DNA from: CAZISM01 sp964541895
GTDB lineage: Bacteria; Zhuqueibacterota; Zhuqueibacteria; Residuimicrobiales; Residuimicrobiaceae
Reading direction: 5' to 3'
DNA length: 36,046 nt
NCBI GenBank assembly: GCA_964541895.1
Contig: CAZISM010000051.1
Coordinates: forward strand, 1 to 36,046
Positions 16,615 to 24,362 of this stretch are shown here, piece after piece. The notes beneath the pieces are model-generated. The model was not told where the DNA came from, did not search any database, and saw only the letters and a program-made list of their open reading frames with translations. The translations under genes were made by a program, and so were the position numbers. The number at the start of each line of letters is the position of its first letter. Position 1 is the stretch's first letter.

Positions 16615-16739
16615 CGATCGCCCGGGTTATGTTCTGGCTGTCCGGGAAGCAGCGATGTTCTGCATCGCCATGTATCCAGGCCTGCACGTTGTCGCTGCGG
16701 CAACCTCATGGACCAGTTGAACACCTTCCCGGGCGATCG
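16615..16739. repeat. Perfect 12-bp inverted repeat enclosing several hairpins
   Basis: CGATCGCCCGGG at 16615-16626 and CCCGGGCGATCG at 16728-16739 are perfect reverse complements 101 bases apart. Inside, GTTC (16631-16634) pairs with GAAC (16719-16722) and GTCC (16640-16643) with GGAC (16710-16713). Two local hairpins lie within: GCGATG/CATCGC (16652-16657/16663-16668) and a 7-bp stem 16688-16694/16698-16704 with a 3-base loop. It sits between two convergent genes. It can be drawn as a branched RNA or cruciform DNA on either strand. No T-run follows, so it is not a standard terminator. Identity unknown. Confidence 0.5.
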
Positions 16740-16809
16740 ACGTGCATACCCCCGCAGCTGACCCGGAACACTCGTGACGAGATAGAACTGTCCAAGAGCA
16801 TCTTTGCTG

Positions 16810-19478
16810 TCAGAATTCGATCTCTACGCCGCCGACCGGGAAAAAGGCGTACTGATAGACATTTTCTTTTTTGCCGTCACTGCGGTAAAGCGTATAAAAA
16901 ACATTTTTCGTATTGAACAGGTTCTGAATCGCAATATAAATGTTCAGGTTCCAGCTCTTGTGATAATAGCGGCTCAGCCACTGAAAATCGAAGCGATGGT
17001 AATCCGGATAGCGGCTGCTGTTGATATCCGGGGTGCTGATCCAGCCCCCGCGCGACCAGGCGATTTGCCCTTCACGGTGCTGCTCCCAGGTGACAAACTC
17101 TTGCGGCGTATAGGGTCGCCCCGTTTGATAGCGATACTTGAATCCCACCTCCATCTCGTCGGCGAGCGGCAAAACCATGGCTGGATATTTTATAAAGAAC
17201 GGCGACTTGTCCAGCCAGCTCTTGGTACCACGGACCACTTTGCCGGCAATCACCGTAGCGATGACCGGATAGTCGAACTCTGAATTGTACCAATCGGTCA
17301 GCGCAGGTTGACGGAGATCCTTCTCCAGGCTTTTGGAAAACGAAAGACTGATCGTGCCATAATAATCATGTACCTGTTTTTGTTGCAGGAAAAACTCCAG
17401 GCCGCAGGCGCGGCGTTCACCGATGGCAAGATTGCGCTCTGACCGGAAGGTCCGGTCCGCCTGATGCACAAACTCTTCGCTGACAACGGTGCGATCATAG
17501 CGTTTGTAATAGAGCTCCGTGTTCAGTTTGAGACCTTCGCCAAGCACATGTTCCAGGCCGACGACCGCGTGGTCGGCATTCATATGATCGAGTCGGCGAT
17601 TCAGGTTGCTGTTGTAGCGATCGCCGTACCAGGGGAAGGGTTGCGTCTGCGGATAGCGGCCGGCCGCCAGGGTCATAGTGGTCAATGCCGGTTGCAGTTT
17701 CCAGGCCAGGCTGAGCCGAGGCGACCATGCCCCTTTGCCCGAATAGGTAAAATGGTCATAACGGGCGCCGACCGTCAGATCCAGCCGTGACGCCACGGCC
17801 CAGGTGTCGCTGGCATAGAGATAGTACTTGTTCGCCTTGCCAAAGCCGATGCGGTTGTTAAACTGCGCCGCCGCTCTGACAATCGGACCGGCTTCGAAAC
17901 GGCCGTCGCCATTGAGATCGTAACGGGAGGTATCAGAAGCGATATATTCGTTATTGACCCATTCCAGTGCGCTCTGCATTTGTCCGCCTATGTTCATGCG
18001 ATGACGGGCATGGGGCTGGTAATAGAGTTCGTAGCGCGCGGCCAGGTAGCTTTCCTGAGATTTGTTCTGATAAAAGGGGTACGAAGTAAGAACGGTATAA
18101 TCGACCACTTTGCCCATCGCATTGCGTTGCTGGCGGGTGAATTCGAGAGAGACATCGGTGTCATACTTGACCCCCGACGAATATACCGTAAAATTGGAAT
18201 AGCCTTTTTTGCCCCAGAGGCTGCGCAGATTCATGCCGGCCACATATTGACGCACCACCGGCAGGATCGATTCTATGCTGGAGGAGTCTGTGACATTTTT
18301 CCGCAAATTATCTGTCTCTTTTAAATCGCCCACCAGATCAATGGTGCTGTATCCGTAAAGCCAGTTCAAGCTCAGCTTTTGCGTCGGCGAGAGGTCGTAT
18401 ACGATTTTGGCCTGGGTATCGTGATATTTGGGAATGGCGGTGAGCGAGATGGTGGAGATGCCGACCACCGCGTCAGCCACTTCGAGCATGCTTTTACGAA
18501 CCGACAAGATCCAGGAGCCGCGACCACCGGCCACGCGGCCCTCGNNNNNNNNNNNNNNNNNNNNNNNNNNNNNNNNNNNNNNNNNNNNNNNNNNNNNNNN
18601 NNNNNNNNNNNNNNNNNNNNNNNNNNNNNNNNNNNNNNNNNNNNGCTTTTACGAACCGACAAGATCCAGGAGCCGCGACCACCGGCCACGCGGCCCTCGC
18701 CAAGAAAACCGGCACCGGCCATATCGAAGCCCGTGGTGCCGGAAAAGCGCTTGCTGCGCGTACCTTCGCGAACGGTGAGGTTCATCACCGAAGACGACTT
18801 GTCGCCGTACTGGGCCGGAAAACCGCCGGATGAAAACTGCACATCTTCTATCATGTCGGCGTTGATCATGTTGATCGGGCCGGCCGAATTGAACGAGTTG
18901 GAGTAATGGTTGATCGACGGCACTTCCATGTTGTCCACCACGGTCAGATTCTCAAAGGCCGCGCCGCCGCGAACGATCAGTTCATTGAGATTATCCGTCG
19001 AAGCCGCCACACCCGGCAGGCTCTGCGTGACGCGCTGCACGTCGCCGATGCCGCCCGGAGAACGGCGGATCTCGGCGCGATTAAGAGCGTTCGCACTCAC
19101 CGGCGCCATTAATTGGCTGCGGCTGAAATAGTCGGCTTTCACCGTCACGTCACCGCTCTCGATCAGCTTTTCTTCCAGAGCGATGGCCACGGGCGAAGGT
19201 CGACCGGTGGTGACCACGACGTTGGTCAGAATCTGCGACGCATAATTGACAGTGGAAAAGCGCAAGCTGTATGTGCCTACCTCCAGGTTGCTTATTTCAA
19301 ACCGACCTTCGACATTGCTGATGGCACCCCTGTTCGGCTGCTGTACCACCTGAATGTTGACACCCGGAACAGGCTCACGGGTAGCGCTGTCGATGATGCG
19401 GCCGGTGATGGAGCCGGTGTGAGTTTGTCCGAACAGGGCGGTGACGATCAAGAGCAGAATGAGAGAACAAGCTTTCAC
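16810..19478 (-). CDS. TonB-dependent outer-membrane receptor, split by an artificial assembly gap
   Basis: The gene is broken in the given sequence by 100 N, but removing the N run plus one copy of a 55-bp duplication (155 bases) joins both halves in frame into 837 residues. The GTG at 19478 has GGGAGG four bases upstream and starts a signal peptide (KACSLILLLIVTALFGQ). A carboxypeptidase-regulatory-like beta-sandwich follows (about 20-105, GSITGRIIDSATREPVPGVNIQV). The plug domain (about 125-240) shows LPGVAASTDNLNELIVRGG, VDNMEVPSINHYS and GGFPAQYGDKSSSVMNLTVREG. The rest is a 22-strand-type barrel ending in VEIEF, a typical last strand. It should import sugars or other ligands with TonB energy. 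It lies 101 bases downstream of the winged-helix gene and may be part of that operon. The ligand cannot be told. Confidence 0.9.
18490..18699. other. Assembly gap (100 N) flanked by an exact 55-bp duplication
   Basis: N run at 18545-18644. The 55 bases before it (18490-18544) are repeated exactly after it (18645-18699). Two contigs that overlap by a k-mer-sized 55 bases, joined by a default 100-N spacer, would give just this. The reading frames on both sides fuse without a shift only if the 155 extra bases are removed. Short open frames that cross the N run have no meaning. Confidence 0.92.
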
Positions 19479-19579
19479 AGAACCTCCCAGGTAGTCATTG
19501 TGCAGAAATAGCCGGGATGAGCAGTTGGGTCCATAACGGCAGATACCCTTTTGTTGCGCCATCGCCGTCCACGTCTCCA

Positions 19580-19882
19580 TCATCGTTTGTTTTTAATTAT
19601 GCTTTCGAGAAAATTGACATACTCTTGAAACGCCTTGACGCCTTTGCGGGAAAGCTGAATGGTTGTTTTGGGTTTGTTGTTGACAAACTTTTTGGTAAGG
19701 ATCACATAACCCGCCTCTTCCATCTTGTGCAAATGGGTGCTCAAATTGCCGTCGGTGAGACCGAGCGCCTCTTTGATATAGGTGAACTCGGCGATCTCAG
19801 CGGTGATGAGCAACGAAGCGATCCCCAGCCTGATTTTTGAACTGAGGATATCGTCGATGCTGTGATAATCCGGACTCTCCAT
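19580..19882 (-). CDS. Winged-helix transcriptional regulator (HTH_34/ArsR-MarR-like)
   Basis: The 100-residue protein is a single winged-helix DNA-binding domain. LSSKIRLGIASLLITAEIAEFTYIKEALGLTDGNLSTHLHKMEEAGYVILTKKF spans helices 1 to 3 and the start of the wing, with TDGNLSTHLHKMEEAGYV as the recognition helix region, and KPKTTIQLSRKGVKAFQEYV completes it. This architecture is typical of small HTH_34-type regulators that are encoded next to membrane proteins. The ATG at 19882 has GAGGA eight bases upstream, inside the end of the membrane-protein gene, whose stop is ten bases away; translation is likely coupled. It probably binds the palindrome at 20498-20516 in the promoter of its own operon. 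Confidence 0.85.
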   Translation of the reverse strand: MESPDYHSIDDILSSKIRLGIASLLITAEIAEFTYIKEALGLTDGNLSTHLHKMEEAGYVILTKKFVNNKPKTTIQLSRKGVKAFQEYVNFLESIIKNKR

Positions 19883-19892
19883 GGCTGAATCC

Positions 19893-20477
19893 TCAACTGC
19901 GGTATTTAAGCCAGAGCGACGGTGCAACCTGCCCCAGCAGCATGGCCATCCCGAAAGCAAGATCCAGAAAACCGGCCGGCATGAAATAAAAGCTTATGCT
20001 GCAGATTAAAAACACAACGGCAGAAACATAAATGGGCTTTTCTCTGAATGCCACGGCGATGGCGGTATAGTTGATGGTCAGGATCAAGCTGACAATAAGA
20101 TAGGTGACGTCCACCATCATCGCGTTCCCGGCCAGGAACGGCAGCACGCTTGCCAGCAAAAAGATGACATAGGAAGCGGTCCACAATCCGGCGAAAATCC
20201 GCGAGACGGTATTCAACACCTTTACTTTGCGCACATAGTTACGGGAATCGTAAAACGAATAGGCCATGGCCAGGGCAAAACAGATGAGCCATACCATCAG
20301 CTCATAGTCGTCCTGCTGCATGAATTTCAGCCCGGCGACGGTAAAGCAGCTCAGGGTGACCAGTATCCCCCAGACAATCATCTGACCTATATTTTTTTCC
20401 ACCAGGTCGCTGCGGGTCTGGGCCATAAGCGTTTTGATGAACTCTACATTTTCAATAGCTTCGTTTTGATTCAGCAT
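19893..20477 (-). CDS. Polytopic membrane protein paired with a winged-helix regulator
   Basis: The 194-residue protein is not a named family to me. A charged N-terminal part (1-30, with TLMAQTRSDLVEKN) is followed by about six predicted hydrophobic segments: MIVWGILVTLSCFTVAGL, ELMVWLICFALAMAYSF, IFAGLWTASYVIFLLASVLPFL, VTYLIVSLILTINYTAIAVAF, IYVSAVVFLICSISFYFM and LAFGMAMLLGQVAPSLWL. The ATG at 20477 is chosen over TTG at 20495; AAGGA lies nine bases upstream. It is the first gene after a strong promoter and operator and is followed at ten bases by the regulator. A role in sensing membrane state or holding the regulator is a guess from this pairing, which is seen widely in Bacteroidetes-like genomes. 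Confidence 0.8.
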   Translation of the reverse strand: MLNQNEAIENVEFIKTLMAQTRSDLVEKNIGQMIVWGILVTLSCFTVAGLKFMQQDDYELMVWLICFALAMAYSFYDSRNYVRKVKVLNTVSRIFAGLWTASYVIFLLASVLPFLAGNAMMVDVTYLIVSLILTINYTAIAVAFREKPIYVSAVVFLICSISFYFMPAGFLDLAFGMAMLLGQVAPSLWLKYRS

Positions 20478-20492
20478 GCAGGCATCCTTTTT

Positions 20493-20544
20493 CAAAGTAC
20501 TTTGTTTTACAAAGTAAAATAGTGCTTTTTACGCTCATTGTCAA
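20493..20544 (-). promoter_or_regulatory. Sigma70-type promoter overlapped by a palindromic operator
   Basis: On the minus strand TTGACA (20544-20539) is a perfect -35, followed after exactly 17 bases by TATTTT (20521-20516). The expected start point is near 20509. Overlapping the -10 edge and start is the inverted repeat TACTTTGT-TTT-ACAAAGTA (20498-20516), and next to it the perfect palindrome CAAAGTACTTTG (20493-20504), so three ACAAAGT-type half-sites occur in 24 bases. A regulator bound here would block RNA polymerase. The winged-helix protein encoded second in the operon is the natural candidate. Confidence 0.72.
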
Positions 20545-20837
20545 GCGGTTATTTCCGTGGCCGCCGGCAAGCCTGTTCTTTAGCCGTATGCTGTTAACTG
20601 GTAGTATTCTTGAATTGGTGACCGGTCAGAGCACGATACATAACGTGTCTTCCGTGGTTATCCTGATCCAACAAAAGTCCTGGCAAGGATCGGATGCAAC
20701 ATGGGGGATATCGAATTGAATTATTCAGGGATTATGGAGGCGAACCTGGATCCCACGGCCGGCGAAGGACGCCGGCCGTGGGGATGACGAGACTACCTGG
20801 CTCTGCGCAATCCAGCAAGTCTTGCAAAGGCGCCCCG
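20545..20837. other. Intergenic region between the divergent membrane-protein promoter and a leftward hydrolase
   Basis: About 290 bases without a supported gene. A 65-codon plus-strand frame (20522-20719) lacks an RBS and overlaps the promoter. The only structure I see is the strong GC-rich hairpin at 20752-20782. Confidence 0.5.
20752..20782. repeat. GC-rich 13-bp perfect hairpin, REP-like
   Basis: CCCACGGCCGGCG (20752-20764) and CGCCGGCCGTGGG (20770-20782) form a perfect 13-bp stem with a 5-base loop. The flanks CCTGGATCCC and GGGATGACGA match the frame of the 'TGGATYCCC...GGGATGACGA' palindromes that are scattered between genes in many bacteria. It lies 55 bases past the stop of the leftward hydrolase but has no T-run, so it could at most attenuate or protect the transcript end. 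Confidence 0.65.
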
Positions 20838-22094
20838 TCACCTGCCCGGGAACATGTAAACCACCAGATCGCCCGGATCCACTTCCGTGGCATTCGTAAA
20901 CTCTTTGGCCGATATCACAGTGCCATTTTTCAGCACCCGTTTAACCGTATCGTCGGTATAAAGTATCAGTTTCATCGGCTTTTTAAAATCCCGGTTGACC
21001 ACCACCAGGAAAGCATGGTCCCCGTTTTCAAGCACAGATACAATAGCACCCTCTCCCACCGTTTCCAATAGCTGAAAGGGAGCCGGAAGTTTGGCCAGCC
21101 GCCTGGTGGCGTTGGGGACATTCAAGCCGGTGTGCGCCACCGAGACCACTTTGGCGCCTAAAAAGACAGGGGCCAGATTTTGCATCTCCTGGCTTACGGT
21201 CTGCAAACGTTCGAACACGACCGTACGTCGGCCCTGTTCGTCCAGCGGCGCACCAAAACCCTTGAAACTCCAGAACTCGATGCCCTGGGCACCATAGGCG
21301 AGATTGGCAAACGTCTGCAGCCTCAGCTCCGACAGGGTCGGGATATCATGCACGAACGTCTTTTCCGGACGATAGGTGGCGTACAACTGGTAGAAATCAT
21401 TCAACGACGGCTGCGGAGTATCGTCGGAATAGGCCAGATAGGATGTGGTTAACGTAAAAGCCCAAAATGGTCTGCCCTCTTTTTTGTACTTGTCGGCAAA
21501 GAACTCTAAATTTTCATACCAGCGCGGATGAATGGCGCCGTCCACGACCGGATAAAAATCAAAAGAGAGATAGGGCGCCGGAAACAGGCGGTCGAAGGTA
21601 TCGATGTATTCTTTATAATCCCTGGTACCGAATTTGCTCTGATTGGAGTTAATATTCGGGTACAGATTTACAAAGCTGTAATGGTTGTCATCAGCTAATT
21701 TCAGGCGTCTGTTCCAGTCCGCGAGCTCCTGAAACTGTGCTTTACCCGGTTCATCAGCCAGGTAATATCCCTCCAGCGCAGGATGCTCTTTAAATCTGGC
21801 GGCCGTTTGTTCCGGCGCGGTTTTCAGTTCCGGACAGGAAATCATCAGTTTTACTCCCGCCTTTCCAGCGGCATCCAGGGCAACCGCCAGCGAGTCCGCA
21901 TGCTGAAAAAAAGCGATATCAATATTGACGCCCACCTCTTTCAGTTTGCGGTAATTTTCTACTGAAATCTGGTGTTGCGAAATGCCTCCCCACGACATGA
22001 CCGGAACGGTCCCTTTCGCGGTCAGTTTCTGCTGTGCATGAACCTGAACGAAAATGGCAAAGAAGATCATCCCCGCGAGTAATTTCTTATTCAT
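20838..22094 (-). CDS. Exported TIM-barrel glycoside-hydrolase-like protein, paralogue 2
   Basis: The 418-residue protein has a signal peptide (1-20, KKLLAGMIFFAIFVQVHA) and then a probable (beta/alpha)8 barrel, about 30-330. SCPELK (87-91 region) and HPALEGYYLADEP place Glu115 in an Asp-Glu-Pro triad at the expected end of strand 4. YLSFDFYPVV and RPFWAFTLTTSY follow, and ANLAYGAQGIEFWSF gives Glu273 where a clan-A nucleophile is expected. The last 90 residues form a beta domain (VVNRDFKKPMKLILY, VDPGDLVVYMF). It is close to the gene directly upstream over its whole length, with one extra segment at about 222-250 before the seventh strand. Its ATG begins two bases after that gene's stop. I cannot assign a GH family; substrate unknown. 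Confidence 0.78.
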   Translation of the reverse strand: MNKKLLAGMIFFAIFVQVHAQQKLTAKGTVPVMSWGGISQHQISVENYRKLKEVGVNIDIAFFQHADSLAVALDAAGKAGVKLMISCPELKTAPEQTAARFKEHPALEGYYLADEPGKAQFQELADWNRRLKLADDNHYSFVNLYPNINSNQSKFGTRDYKEYIDTFDRLFPAPYLSFDFYPVVDGAIHPRWYENLEFFADKYKKEGRPFWAFTLTTSYLAYSDDTPQPSLNDFYQLYATYRPEKTFVHDIPTLSELRLQTFANLAYGAQGIEFWSFKGFGAPLDEQGRRTVVFERLQTVSQEMQNLAPVFLGAKVVSVAHTGLNVPNATRRLAKLPAPFQLLETVGEGAIVSVLENGDHAFLVVVNRDFKKPMKLILYTDDTVKRVLKNGTVISAKEFTNATEVDPGDLVVYMFPGR

Positions 22095-22096
22095 CG

Positions 22097-23299
22097 CTAT
22101 TCCTTTTCTTTGGTTGGAAACATGTACACAGCCATATCTCCCGGTTCAAGTTCTGTTCTGCCGGCATAACGGGAAGCGTTGACGACCGTACCGTCCTTTA
22201 ATACTCTGTTCAGGCGTTTATCGCCAAGGATGATCAGAGGCATGGTTTTTTCCAGGTTGCGGTTTATCACGACGCAAAAACTGCTGGCTCCGTTCTCCAG
22301 GATCGACACCAGGGCGCCGGAACCCTCTGTTTCAAAAACTTTGATGGCCCATGGCAAGGCCGTCAAACGGGATGTGCCGCGCGGAATGACGACTCCGGTG
22401 TGGCTGACCGAGACCACTCTAGCTCCGGCGAACACCCAGGCCAGGTTTTTGATTTCCGCATTCACGGATTTTATCCGGTCATACACGTCAGTACGGCGAC
22501 CGCTCAAGTCGATGGGAGCGCTTCGCAGGCCGGGCGACATCCAGTAGGACCAGTATTCCAACCCCTGCGCGCCATAGGCCAGATTGCTGAATTGTTGAAT
22601 TCTAAGCGCCGGGATCGTGGGCAACGGATGAAGCTCATTGTAGGAACTGGCCAAAGCAAACGCCCAGAATGGTTTTCCCAGCTTGCGGGACTCGGCAGCA
22701 ACGATTTCCAGCCCTTCATACCAAAACTCGTGCAATCCATCCGTAAGAACCGGATAAAAATCGTACGAGATAAAAGTGACCGGAACGATGGCGGCGAACG
22801 TACGCAGAAATTCAGCGTAGGATCTGCAACCCAACGCTTCTGTTTTTGCGGGATGAATGGCCGCAATCAGGTTCACGAAACAGAAATGTTTGGGGTCTGC
22901 TGCAGAGATTTTTTTGGCCCATTCACCCAGTTCGTCAAAATCCTTGCGCACCGGCTCGTCCCGCAAAAAGTAACCTGCCAGGGCGGGATGATCCTTGAAA
23001 TAGGACACCGTTTTTTCACAATCGTTTTTTAATTCCGGACAGGAGGCCACCATTTTCAGGCCTGCCTTGTGAGCCAGATCCAGCGCTTTGCGCATGGACG
23101 TTATGTCCGGATAGGTGGCAAGCGAAATGGTGATACCCATCTCTTTCAGTTCGTTGAAACGATCCAGCGTGGTTTCTTCCAGCGGCATCCCGGTCCATGC
23201 CATGATCGGAAGCGATTTTGCGGATGTTGGCTTATCCTGTGAAAATACGGAACAGATGAAGCCGAAAGTAAAGATAATGGCCATCAAGATCTTTTTCAT
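22097..23299 (-). CDS. Exported TIM-barrel glycoside-hydrolase-like protein, paralogue 1
   Basis: This 400-residue protein (signal peptide 1-20) is the paralogue of the next gene. Shared landmarks at equal positions are the SCPELK block at 86-91, HPALAGYFLRDEP with Glu115 as inferred acid/base, ISYDFYPV, KPFWAFALASSY, NLAYGAQGLEYWSY with Glu248 as inferred nucleophile, and SHTGVVIPRGTSRL. The C-terminal beta domain ends in LEPGDMAVYMFPT. The Asp-Glu-Pro triad differs from the Asn-Glu-Pro of most clan-A enzymes. The ATG at 23299 has GAGGAA five bases upstream. The pair is one transcription unit and probably arose by tandem duplication. The two may act on different linkages of one substrate. 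Confidence 0.78.
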   Translation of the reverse strand: MKKILMAIIFTFGFICSVFSQDKPTSAKSLPIMAWTGMPLEETTLDRFNELKEMGITISLATYPDITSMRKALDLAHKAGLKMVASCPELKNDCEKTVSYFKDHPALAGYFLRDEPVRKDFDELGEWAKKISAADPKHFCFVNLIAAIHPAKTEALGCRSYAEFLRTFAAIVPVTFISYDFYPVLTDGLHEFWYEGLEIVAAESRKLGKPFWAFALASSYNELHPLPTIPALRIQQFSNLAYGAQGLEYWSYWMSPGLRSAPIDLSGRRTDVYDRIKSVNAEIKNLAWVFAGARVVSVSHTGVVIPRGTSRLTALPWAIKVFETEGSGALVSILENGASSFCVVINRNLEKTMPLIILGDKRLNRVLKDGTVVNASRYAGRTELEPGDMAVYMFPTKEKE

Positions 23300-23576
23300 T
23301 TTTTCCTCATTCAGCTTTTTGGGCGATTATCGGGCTCGTCTTTGCCAGCCGTAGCATTCCATGTTCGAGACCTCCCCTTCAACTTAAAATGGAGGGACGT
23401 AATCTAGCCAGAACGATGCTCAGAAACAAGCAAATTATGCTTTTCCACACCGGTCTCCCTCGTTCGGCGGCAGGATGACGGCCGCTCAGTATGTCTCTGC
23501 AGGCGGAAAAACGGTTTTATATGCAACTTTTAGTCTGCGTTAGCATCTAATCACAAATTGAAACAAGGAGAGTGAG

Positions 23577-23963
23577 ATGACTATTCTGTACATCGTTCTG
23601 GGCGTGATCGCGCTTTTTTTCCTGTTGCAGTTCTTTATGGCTTTTAAAATGCGCCTGCAAAAAGGCAAACCAGCGCCGGTCGTAAGCGGTGCCGCAGGCA
23701 AAGCGATTCAGCGTGGCGATAAAGTGCTGCTTTACTTCTTCAGCCCCAATTGCGGTGCCTGCCGTACCATGACGCCGGTGGTGCAAAAAATGGCAAAATC
23801 GCAAAAGAATGTTTATCCCGTCGATATATCCCGCGACCTCACCGTTGCACGCCAGTTCGGCGTCATGGGCACGCCCAGCACGGTGCTGGTGGAGACCGGC
23901 AAAATCAGCGAATTTCTGGTCGGTCCGCAACCTGAAGCTAAATTGCGCTCTCTGCTGGCCTGA
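23577..23963 (+). CDS. Membrane-anchored thioredoxin-family protein
   Basis: The 128-residue protein has an N-terminal membrane anchor (residues 2-22, ILYIVLGVIALFFLLQFFMAF) followed by a thioredoxin domain. The active site is Cys59-Gly-Ala-Cys62 in FFSPNCGACRTMTP, and Thr99-Pro100 in VMGTPSTVLVE is the cis-proline motif next to it. CGAC instead of the CGPC of thioredoxin is common in bacterial thioredoxin-like oxidoreductases. The anchor is followed by KMRLQKGK, which by the positive-inside rule suggests a cytoplasmic catalytic domain. The ATG at 23577 has AAGGAGAG seven bases upstream. It is a single gene and its partner is not apparent. Confidence 0.9.
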   Translation: MTILYIVLGVIALFFLLQFFMAFKMRLQKGKPAPVVSGAAGKAIQRGDKVLLYFFSPNCGACRTMTPVVQKMAKSQKNVYPVDISRDLTVARQFGVMGTPSTVLVETGKISEFLVGPQPEAKLRSLLA

Positions 23964-24362
23964 GTCTGCGTTCGCCACCTTGCTGCCAGGCTCTGTTGAG
24001 CGATCGCCAAAAATCGCATTCCTGGCCGACAAAGATGATCAGCATACAGAACCTCGATGCAGCCACCGCTTCACTCTGCTTCAGCCTTCGTCCATTTGCC
24101 ATCTGCCGCCCCTTGCGCACCGGCATCATGACGTCTGAACCTGTGAACTCTTCCGCTCCCCTTCTCATCGCCCCCTGTTCTTAAAAACGGCTTGATCCAG
24201 AATCTGCAAAGGGCTATCTTTATCCTGATTACGCATCGATTCATCCGCACTTAAACTTTTATAACTCTGAACAGCATGGCGATCAGCCGCACCATGGGCT
24301 CAGCATACGGTTTAGTACCAATGCCATTACGCCGCCGCATTTGCAGGAAGGAGTACCGGCGC
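23964..24362. other. Intergenic region, nothing recognised
   Basis: 399 bases between the thioredoxin and the sialidase-like gene. Several short open frames on both strands show no RBS or protein-like composition. No strong hairpin, tRNA or repeat is visible. The promoter of the BNR gene is expected in the AT-rich part at about 24180-24270, but I do not see clear hexamers. Confidence 0.5.

Noticed and set aside
16631..16653. Similarity of CTGTCCGGGAAGCAGC to the SRP RNA apical loop
   Set aside because: The canonical GGTCAGGTCCGGAAGGAAGCAGC loop is not met: several bases are missing and the flanking symmetric loop is absent.
16615..16739. Integron attC site
   Set aside because: The RYYYAAC and GTTRRRY core sites are not found at the two ends on either strand, and no integrase is in the window.
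18379..18906. Open frames crossing the N run
   Set aside because: They are translations through undetermined bases and vanish when the gap is collapsed.
20752..20782. Hairpin as a rho-independent terminator for the TIM-barrel pair
   Set aside because: No T-run follows on the minus strand; the flanks fit a dispersed repeat better.
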